The notes under the pieces were generated by a model that saw only the letters and a list, made by a program, of their open reading frames with translations, searched no databases and had not been told where the DNA came from. 8,162 nucleotides of DNA, taken from NCBI GenBank assembly GCA_013203545.1, contig JABMQA010001093.1, positions 1-8,162 of the forward strand, written 5' to 3'. The number at the start of each line of letters is the position of its first letter. The first letter of the stretch is position 1. Below are positions 1 through 5,568 of this stretch, one piece after another. The DNA comes from Bacteroidota bacterium. GTDB lineage: Bacteria; Bacteroidota; Bacteroidia; Bacteroidales; 4484-276. A program made the position numbers and the translations under genes.

Positions 1-232
1 AGTTTAATTCGATGAAAGAAATTAACGGATGACAAAAAAATGATGAATTCTGGAAAAACAAGCATCGTTAGCATGTTATCATTAATGACTTTTTAAGGGC
101 CTAATTCAGTTGAACACTGGCGGAGAAGAATTTAACACGCAATTTGTTTATTTTATATTTTATCGGACAACAATGATTGTTTATGCTGATAAAAGAGAGA
201 TAAGTTGTAAATTTGCCCCAAAATATCATCAT
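1..232. other. Upstream non-coding region, possibly with the tail of a previous gene
   Basis: No convincing gene is visible here. All three forward frames are closed early: stops at 13-15, 5-7 and 30-32. At most, the last ten codons of an upstream gene could end at the TGA at 30-32, but the sequence is too short to identify. The region is AT-rich. It contains a perfect 10-bp palindrome TCATTAATGA (79-88) with a short T-run after it (90-94), which is too weak to call a terminator. A promoter-like element lies at 208-215. The frame of the next gene stays open upstream to a TTG at 110, but that stretch does not look like protein. Confidence 0.4.
208..215 (+). promoter_or_regulatory. Probable Bacteroidota -7 promoter element
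   Basis: TAAATTTG fits the Bacteroidota primary sigma factor -7 consensus TAnnTTTG exactly. It lies 17 nt before the ATG at 233, so transcription would start near 221-223 with a very short leader. I see no TTTG-type -33 element at the usual spacing of about 20 nt; the nearest TTG (177-179) is too far away. It would drive the small membrane protein, mutL and probably the whole run to 5359. It also argues against starting the first gene upstream of it. Confidence 0.5.
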
Positions 233-496
233 ATGCAAATTGTATTTTTCAAACGACCAAAGCCCAAACAATTTGATTACAAGCCCAGGTATTACGATGA
301 GGAGAAGGAGCGCATCGAAAAGCGGCGCAAAGAACTTGAAAATGCCGGTAAAGGCGATACGGCATTTCTGAAGAGTGAAATTGACCGCCGCTGGCACAGG
401 ATTGACCGTAAAAACCGGGAGAAATCAAAAAGGATAAACTTGTTGGTTTACCTGATAATAATTGCTATCCTGTTGTATTTCCTGTTTTTTGTGTAA
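233..496 (+). CDS. Small C-terminally anchored membrane protein, conserved upstream of mutL
   Basis: This 87-residue protein has no function I can assign. Its N-terminus contains a motif running from F14 to K26 with Y16, P18, R19, Y20 and Y21, which I recall in small Bacteroidota proteins near mutL; some of those carry an unreliable 'riboflavin synthase subunit beta' label. Residues 22-67 are highly charged and probably helical. Residues 68-87 are one hydrophobic segment ending at the C-terminus, so it should be an inner-membrane protein with its basic N-terminal part in the cytoplasm. There is no signal peptide. I chose the ATG at 233 because it lies just after the promoter-like TAAATTTG. 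The longer frame from TTG 110 adds 41 residues that look non-coding. It ends 47 nt before mutL, so co-transcription is likely. An adaptor or scaffold role is only a guess. Confidence 0.75.
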   Translation: MQIVFFKRPKPKQFDYKPRYYDEEKERIEKRRKELENAGKGDTAFLKSEIDRRWHRIDRKNREKSKRINLLVYLIIIAILLYFLFFV

Positions 497-543
497 TCGA
501 AAGTTGATGTTTCATTAAAAGCTTTAATAGAAGGAAATCAGGA

Positions 544-2394
544 ATGCCCGATATAGTCCATTTACTTCCCGATTCGGTTGCCAACCAGATTGCGGCCGGT
601 GAAGTTATTCAGCGGCCGGCCTCTGCAGTTAAGGAATTGCTTGAAAACGCATTGGATTCAGGCGCAACCCAGGTTGACCTGATAGTTAAAGATGCCGGGA
701 AAGCATTGATCCAGGTTACCGATAATGGTTGTGGGATGTCAGAAACCGATGCACGGCTTGCATTTGAGCGGCATGCTACTTCCAAAATCTCCAAAGTTGA
801 CGATCTCTTCCAAATCCGGACCATGGGCTTCAGGGGTGAAGCCCTTGCTTCCATTGCTGCCATCGCACAGGTTGAAATAAAAACACGACTTTCTGATCAG
901 GACATCGGAACGTGTATTGTTATCGAAGGGTCGGAAGTGAAAAGCCAGGATTTTTGTGAATGTGCACAGGGAACGACCATCATGGTGAAAAACCTATTTT
1001 ACAATGTCCCTGCCAGGCGTAAATTCCTGAAGTCATTTACTGTGGAGCTGCGTCATATCATTGAGGAATTTCAGCGTGTGGCACTTGCCAATCCCGGAAT
1101 AGATTTTAATATGTTCAACGATCGCAAACCGGTGTTTCAACTTAAGGCCTCTAATCTAAAGAGACGTATAGTGGCTGTATTTGGTACCAATTTCAACTCC
1201 AGGTTGCTTCCGGTGGAACAGAAAATGGATTTACTTTCCATTACAGGATTTGTGGGCAAACCCGAATTTGCAAAAAAGACCAGGGGTGAACAATACTTTT
1301 ACGTAAACAACAGGTACATCAAGCACCCATACCTGAACCATGCCCTGATAAGTGCCTTCGAAGAGCTGATCCCGGATAAGGCCTATCCATCCTATTTCCT
1401 GATGTTCGACATTGACCCCGGAGAGATCGATATCAACATCCATCCTACAAAAACCGAAATTAAGTTTCAGGATGAAAAACTGGTTTACAGCATTCTCAGG
1501 TCTGCCATAAAAGCTGCCCTGGGTAAGTTCAGTGTTACACCATCCATCGATTTTAATGTGGAAACAACTTTTGATTTCAAGCCTATACCTAAGGGACAAT
1601 ATGTAAAACAGCCACAAATAAGGATGAACCCTGATTACAATCCATTTGAAAATAACGGTAAAGTGGCGTCTCAACGTGAGGAAGACAACCGGCAGCACTG
1701 GGATAGATTATATTCGGATGAACAAGTATCACATGGGGATAAAATACGATCCACCGGAATCGAACCAGGTCCATCTTCTCAGCAAATTGAAGCGGATTTT
1801 TTAGAAGATGTGTTGGTTCCGGAAAATCTTTTTCAGTTACACAGAAGGTATATTTTATCACAGGTAAAATCCGGGTTAATGGTTATTGATCAACAAAAAG
1901 CCCACGAACGCATATTATTTGAAAGGTATTTTGAACTGTTGGGGAAGCGCCATTCGCACTCCCAGCAAGAGTTGTTTCCAGTTAAATTGAGTCTGTCACC
2001 GGCTGATGCAGAACTCCTAACCGAAATTGTGGAGGAATTGAAGTTGGTTGGTTTTAGCATAAAGCCCGACAGCACACGAAAGTTTATTTACCATATTACC
2101 GGAACACCTGCAGATCTAAAGGCTGTGAACATTGGGGAACTGATTGAGCGAATACTCGACAGCTATAAATCGAACCTGATGGATTTTAATGTGGATAAAA
2201 ACCTTAATTTAGCCCGCTCAATGGCAAGGAACCTGTCCATAAAGCCTGGGAAGATGTTGCATATTGACGAAATGAAAGCCATTATTGAAGAGCTCTTTGC
2301 ATGTAAAGTGCCGGAGTATGGTGTGGATGGCGAATCGATCATTACCATCATCACCCTTCAGGAGTTGGATATCAGGTTTGCCGGGAAACAATAA
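544..2394 (+). CDS. mutL: DNA mismatch repair protein MutL
   Basis: MutL is the dimeric GHKL-family ATPase that links mismatch recognition by MutS to strand removal. The 616-residue protein is full length. The N-terminal ATPase motifs are intact: E31 (general base) and N35 (Mg2+ ligand) in motif I, DNGCGM at 60-65, GFRGEAL at 95-101, and LFYNVPARRKF at 151-161. The transducer domain contains the IHPTK signature near residue 300. A variable linker follows at about 340-430, then the C-terminal dimerisation domain. Within it, the metal-site motif DQHA(x)2E(x)4E reads DQQKAHERILFE at 449-460, with Gln in place of His, and CPHGRP is absent (the aligned stretch is VDGES at 594-598). The Q474-P479 stretch QQELFP sits where B. 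subtilis MutL has its sliding-clamp motif. AAGGA at 531-535 supports the ATG at 544. The protein is surely MutL, but nicking activity is uncertain. Confidence 0.97.
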   Translation: MPDIVHLLPDSVANQIAAGEVIQRPASAVKELLENALDSGATQVDLIVKDAGKALIQVTDNGCGMSETDARLAFERHATSKISKVDDLFQIRTMGFRGEALASIAAIAQVEIKTRLSDQDIGTCIVIEGSEVKSQDFCECAQGTTIMVKNLFYNVPARRKFLKSFTVELRHIIEEFQRVALANPGIDFNMFNDRKPVFQLKASNLKRRIVAVFGTNFNSRLLPVEQKMDLLSITGFVGKPEFAKKTRGEQYFYVNNRYIKHPYLNHALISAFEELIPDKAYPSYFLMFDIDPGEIDINIHPTKTEIKFQDEKLVYSILRSAIKAALGKFSVTPSIDFNVETTFDFKPIPKGQYVKQPQIRMNPDYNPFENNGKVASQREEDNRQHWDRLYSDEQVSHGDKIRSTGIEPGPSSQQIEADFLEDVLVPENLFQLHRRYILSQVKSGLMVIDQQKAHERILFERYFELLGKRHSHSQQELFPVKLSLSPADAELLTEIVEELKLVGFSIKPDSTRKFIYHITGTPADLKAVNIGELIERILDSYKSNLMDFNVDKNLNLARSMARNLSIKPGKMLHIDEMKAIIEELFACKVPEYGVDGESIITIITLQELDIRFAGKQ

Positions 2395-2439
2395 AAACAA
2401 TTTTTCACAACCATCGTTTAGAAAGACAAAGATTTTAAA

Positions 2440-3291
2440 ATGAGCTATCAACAATACCGACCTACAGGATTCAGAATGTTACCACCTGTTGTAAAAAACC
2501 TATTGATAATTAATGGTTTGATGTTTCTGGCAACGGTAGCGCTGCAAAATGCATTCGGGTTCGACCTGGCTGATTATTTGGGATTGCACTATTTTGCTGC
2601 CAGTAAGTTCAGCCCATACCAGTTTATTACCTATATGTTTATGCACGGAGGCTTGTCTCATGTTTTCTTTAACATGTTTGCGCTGTGGATGTTTGGTTAT
2701 GTTCTGGAAAATGTTTGGGGGGGGAAGCGGTTTCTGATCTACTACCTCGTTACAGGCATAGGTGCAGCAGTGATACATTATATTATTTTTTACTTCGAAT
2801 TCAACCCGCTGGTGAAAGCTCTGGATGGTATCATAATAGACCCTTCTTACGGAAATTTAAAAGCACTGCATAATTCCCTGGCAAACAGCCTTTCGCCGTA
2901 TTCCGGTGAGATTTACCTGCAATTCAAGGAATTTTCAAATAATCTGTTCCACCTCAGGTTAAACCCTGACAATACAGCAGCGATCGAAGCAGCCAGGGGC
3001 TTTGTTATCGACTACAAATCGTATGTATTAAACAGGCCAAATGTTATCGGGGCATCGGGTGCAGTGTTTGGAATATTACTGGCATTCGGGATGCTCTTCC
3101 CTAACACGCTCCTTTATATCTATTTTATGTTCCCGATCAAGGCCAAATGGTTTGTGCTTTTTTATGGCCTGGTGGAACTTTACCTCGGTTTTACCAACTC
3201 CGACAGCAATGTTGCACATTTTGCCCACCTGGGTGGTATGATATTCGGTTTTTTTCTTATCAAATATTGGAAACGAAAAGGCATTTATTGA
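2440..3291 (+). CDS. Rhomboid family intramembrane serine protease (first copy)
   Basis: This 283-residue polytopic membrane protein has the rhomboid core. The HGGLSHVFFNM stretch in TM2 gives H69, H74 and N78, spaced as in GlpG, with N78 the likely oxyanion residue. The catalytic serine is S206 in GASG (204-207), and the catalytic histidine is H263 in AHLGG with the GxxxG helix (G266, G270). Approximate membrane segments are 16-38, 61-85, 98-119, 202-221, 223-246 and 255-275, ending in a basic cytoplasmic tail. Rhomboids cleave transmembrane substrates inside the bilayer; no substrate can be inferred. An unusual hydrophilic insert of about 80 residues (120-200) lies between TM3 and the serine-bearing TM4, predicted periplasmic. 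An 8-G tract (2717-2724) encodes part of W93-G95. The start lacks a clear Shine-Dalgarno sequence. It lies 45 nt after mutL and 3 nt before the second rhomboid. Confidence 0.93.
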   Translation: MSYQQYRPTGFRMLPPVVKNLLIINGLMFLATVALQNAFGFDLADYLGLHYFAASKFSPYQFITYMFMHGGLSHVFFNMFALWMFGYVLENVWGGKRFLIYYLVTGIGAAVIHYIIFYFEFNPLVKALDGIIIDPSYGNLKALHNSLANSLSPYSGEIYLQFKEFSNNLFHLRLNPDNTAAIEAARGFVIDYKSYVLNRPNVIGASGAVFGILLAFGMLFPNTLLYIYFMFPIKAKWFVLFYGLVELYLGFTNSDSNVAHFAHLGGMIFGFFLIKYWKRKGIY

Positions 3292-3294
3292 TCT

Positions 3295-4227
3295 ATGTAT
3301 AGTTATCAGAACCCATTGGAAGAAGTAAAGCAGTTTTTCAGGAAAAAGACGATTCTTGGAAGATTGATCATTATTAATGTAGCCGTGTTTCTGCTTGTTA
3401 ACATTGTTAACCTTTTTCTTTGGCTACTTCAGGTAAATAACCAGCCCGACAGTATGGGGGGTATATCCATCGTAACATACTATTTTGCTGTTCCTGCCAG
3501 CCTCCAATCGTTGTTTTACCGCCCCTGGACCCTATTTACCTATATGTTCCTGCACGAAGGCTTCTTTCATATCTTCTTTAACATGTTTGTGCTTTATTTT
3601 GGCGGACGCATATTTATGGAGTACTTGAGTGAAAAAAAACTACTTAATACTTACATTTTTGGTGGACTGGCAGGTGCAATATTTTATATAGCCGCTTTTA
3701 ATATCTTCCCGGTATTTAGCAATACATTGTCCTATTCGGTGGCGCTTGGGGCGTCAGCATCTGTTTTAGCCATCCTGATTGCCGTTGCAACTTATGTTCC
3801 CGAATATTCTGTTGTTCTGGTCTTGTTCGGGAAGGTCAAGTTAAAATATCTTGCCCTTGCAATTATTGCTATTGATGTGTTGAGTATATCAAGGGGAAAT
3901 GCCGGTGGGCATATTGCCCATCTGGGTGGCGCACTCTGGGGCTTTCTTTATATTAAAATGATGAAACAGGGTACGGATTTTACCGTTAATTTTGCAAGTA
4001 TGAATCTGCGTAGATTTTTTAAATATTTTACAAAAGCTAAAAATACAGGGGATTTTCCTCCAGGTTCAAACAATGGAAGACCCCTCTCTGATGATGATTA
4101 CAATTTTCAAAAAAAGCATTATCAGGAACGGATTGATAAAATTCTTGATAAAATCTCAAAGTCAGGGTATAACAGTTTGACCCGCGAAGAAAAAGAGTTA
4201 CTTTTTAAATCCAGCAAAAGAAATTAG
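3295..4227 (+). CDS. Rhomboid family intramembrane serine protease with C-terminal DUF6576-like tail (second copy)
   Basis: This 310-residue membrane protein is a second, diverged rhomboid. H87, H92 and N96 lie in the TM2 motif. The predicted nucleophile is S154 in GASA (152-155), where the usual glycine after serine is alanine. The catalytic histidine is H209 in AHLGG (208-212), so the protease is probably active. Six membrane segments lie at about 20-46, 79-104, 117-140, 147-168, 172-197 and 203-222. After TM6 comes a charged cytoplasmic tail whose end (about 264-308) has the pattern DDDYN...K...ERIDKILDKIS.SGY.SLT..EK.LL. This resembles DUF6576, which is attached to Bacteroidota rhomboids and has no known function. 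The first rhomboid lacks this tail. The start codon is 3 nt past the previous stop, suggesting translational coupling. An 8-A tract lies at 3632-3639. Confidence 0.92.
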   Translation: MYSYQNPLEEVKQFFRKKTILGRLIIINVAVFLLVNIVNLFLWLLQVNNQPDSMGGISIVTYYFAVPASLQSLFYRPWTLFTYMFLHEGFFHIFFNMFVLYFGGRIFMEYLSEKKLLNTYIFGGLAGAIFYIAAFNIFPVFSNTLSYSVALGASASVLAILIAVATYVPEYSVVLVLFGKVKLKYLALAIIAIDVLSISRGNAGGHIAHLGGALWGFLYIKMMKQGTDFTVNFASMNLRRFFKYFTKAKNTGDFPPGSNNGRPLSDDDYNFQKKHYQERIDKILDKISKSGYNSLTREEKELLFKSSKRN

Positions 4228-4255
4228 TGGAATTTTTGAAAACAACCACAAGCAT

Positions 4256-5359
4256 ATGACTTCCAAAAAATCATGGTTGAATAAACTATTGTTGCTGCTT
4301 AATATTTTGGTGATCATTGCTTTAATTATCTCCTATTTTGCGCCAATAACAGATCCTACAAGGAATTGGCTGCCTTCACTTATGGGTTTAATTTTTCCGG
4401 TTCTGTTTATCATCAACTGCCTTTTTATTATTATTTGGATATTCAGGTGGAAATATTTTTTTTTATTCTCGGCAATTACACTGTTGTTCGGTTGGAATAT
4501 GTTTTTCAGGTCTGTGGCCTTCAATGGCGAAAAGCCTGTGGGGGCCTATGACGATGCCTTAAAGGTATTAAGTTATAATGTTAGGCTGTTTGATCAGTAC
4601 AAATGGACTGGAAATCAAAATTACTTCACCAGGAATTCCATATTTAGCCTGATAGAAAATGAGGATGCCGATATCGTTTGCTTCCAGGAATTCTTTCATG
4701 GAAATGAAAAATCCTTTCCGACGGTAGAGCCATTTGTTGATGCACAAAAAGCAAAATACCACCACATCGATTACGTGCTTTCAAGGGGTAATAATAAGAA
4801 TTTTGGTATTGCAACTTTCAGCCACTATCCCATTGTTAATACAGGAGAAATTCATTTTGAAGGCGCCCATGCGAATTCGGGGATTTATACCGATATTCTT
4901 TTCCGGAGTGATACCATCAGGATATTTAATCTTCACCTTGAATCGGTGCGGTTTTCGAAGCACGATTACCAGTTTGTGTCGGAATATTTAGATCCCGGGA
5001 CATACTCAGGATCCGGTTCAAGGATTATCCTTTCAAAATTGAAAAATGCCTTTATCAAAAGATCGAACCAGGCAAGTGTAATTGCTGGTTATATTGAAAA
5101 ATCACCCTATCCGGTTATTGTTTGTGGCGATTTTAATGATACACCCGCTTCATTTGCCTACCGGACCATTTGCAAAAACCTGAATGATACCTTCCTTGAA
5201 ATCGGGCATGGTGTGGGATCAACCTATGCAGGTAACCTGCCATTTTTAAGGATTGATTACTTACTTCATAGCGACCGGTTGGAACCATATCATTTCGAAA
5301 TTCAGAAAGTTGCTTACTCCGATCACTATCCGATTTCCTGCTTTTTTAAAATTAAGTAA
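4256..5359 (+). CDS. Membrane-anchored endonuclease/exonuclease/phosphatase (EEP) family protein
   Basis: This 367-residue protein joins three N-terminal membrane helices (about 9-29, 40-62, 66-84) to a complete EEP (DNase I-like) metallo-phosphohydrolase domain (about 100-367). Catalytic motifs appear in order: SYNVR (106-110, metal-binding N108), E145 in CFQEF, the NLHLES stretch with H227, GDFND (291-295, D292 and N294), D334 in RIDYLL, and SDHYPI (355-360, D356 and H357). All expected residues are present. Lysines before TM1 and the R64-W65-K66 loop between TM2 and TM3 suggest a cytoplasmic N-terminus, which places the catalytic domain in the periplasm. This argues against chromosomal DNA repair despite the mutL linkage. 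A phospholipid, sugar-phosphate or extracellular nucleic-acid substrate is more plausible, but the sequence does not decide. It starts 28 nt after the second rhomboid and carries a 9-T tract (4456-4464). Confidence 0.9.
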   Translation: MTSKKSWLNKLLLLLNILVIIALIISYFAPITDPTRNWLPSLMGLIFPVLFIINCLFIIIWIFRWKYFFLFSAITLLFGWNMFFRSVAFNGEKPVGAYDDALKVLSYNVRLFDQYKWTGNQNYFTRNSIFSLIENEDADIVCFQEFFHGNEKSFPTVEPFVDAQKAKYHHIDYVLSRGNNKNFGIATFSHYPIVNTGEIHFEGAHANSGIYTDILFRSDTIRIFNLHLESVRFSKHDYQFVSEYLDPGTYSGSGSRIILSKLKNAFIKRSNQASVIAGYIEKSPYPVIVCGDFNDTPASFAYRTICKNLNDTFLEIGHGVGSTYAGNLPFLRIDYLLHSDRLEPYHFEIQKVAYSDHYPISCFFKIK

Positions 5360-5362
5360 CCG

Positions 5363-5509
5363 GGTGTACGACAAATTTCCGTGATTAGTAATGATTTACC
5401 GGTTCCCTGCACTTTCCAAAGGAATGCCTATGGCAAAGGGACAGGGCAAGTTAGACTGAAAATCAGATTTTACAAGTTTGAATTTATTTTAGGAAATTTG
5501 TGGTACACC
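5363..5509. repeat. 147-bp element with 18-bp terminal inverted repeats (MITE-like)
   Basis: The left end GGTGTACGACAAATTTCC (5363-5380) and the right end GGAAATTTGTGGTACACC (5492-5509) are inverted repeats matching at 17 of 18 positions; the only mismatch is G5370 against G5502. The 111-bp interior has further small palindromes: CCCTG/CAGGG (5405-5409 and 5442-5446) enclosing TTCC-AAA-GGAA and TGCC-TAT-GGCA, then CTGA-AAA-TCAG (5456-5466). It has no credible coding capacity. The left end begins 3 nt after the EEP stop codon, and the right end is 26 nt before the uvrB -7 element. This layout fits a small non-autonomous transposable element or a dispersed palindromic intergenic repeat. I see no clear target-site duplication, and copy number cannot be judged from one window. 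A structured transcript or transcription boundary is the alternative. Confidence 0.6.
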
Positions 5510-5535
5510 TGTATTTCTACAAGCTCATATTTGTA

Positions 5536-5543
5536 TATATTTG
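5536..5543 (+). promoter_or_regulatory. Probable Bacteroidota -7 promoter element of uvrB
   Basis: TATATTTG is an exact match to the Bacteroidota -7 consensus TAnnTTTG. It lies 25 nt before the TTG start of uvrB, so transcription should start near 5549-5551, just upstream of the AGGGGAG ribosome binding site. A -33 TTTG at normal spacing is not clear; the nearest candidate is ATTTC at about 5513-5517. Its position shows that uvrB has its own promoter and cannot start at the GTG at 5500. I see no LexA-type operator overlapping it. Confidence 0.6.
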
Positions 5544-5554
5544 CCCTTCATCAC

Positions 5555-5561
5555 AGGGGAG
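5555..5561 (+). promoter_or_regulatory. Strong Shine-Dalgarno that fixes the uvrB start
   Basis: AGGGGAG lies 7 nt before the TTG at 5569. It is the strongest Shine-Dalgarno sequence in the window; most other genes here have weak or no visible ones. It decides for TTG 5569 over the in-frame GTG at 5500, which has no such sequence. A strong site may offset the weak TTG initiator. Confidence 0.7.
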
Positions 5562-5568
5562 AAATATT

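Noticed and set aside
110..232. N-terminal extension of the first gene from a TTG at 110
   Set aside because: The extra 41 residues look like translated intergenic DNA, and the TAAATTTG promoter element at 208-215 lies inside them. The ATG at 233 gives the conserved-looking N-terminus.
101..397. 98-codon reverse-strand ORF over the first gene
   Set aside because: It is antisense to the better-supported small membrane protein. Its hydrophobic stretches are complements of the other strand's codons, and no promoter or ribosome binding site supports it.
1231..1698. 155-codon reverse-strand ORF inside mutL
   Set aside because: It is fully antisense to conserved MutL coding sequence, so it is best explained as a shadow frame.
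3291..3295. The two rhomboids as one gene split by a frameshift
   Set aside because: Each has its own full set of TM segments, catalytic serine and histidine. They are two complete, diverged proteins separated by a proper stop and start.
5358..5404. AACCGG/CCGGTT inverted repeat as a terminator for the mutL operon
   Set aside because: The arms are only 6 bp with a 35-nt loop and no T-run follows. The longer 18-bp repeats at 5363-5509 explain the structure here better.
5510..5568. SOS (LexA) box controlling uvrB
   Set aside because: I looked for CTGT-type or GAAC-type palindromes around the promoter and found none. Many Bacteroidota do not place uvrB under a classical LexA box.
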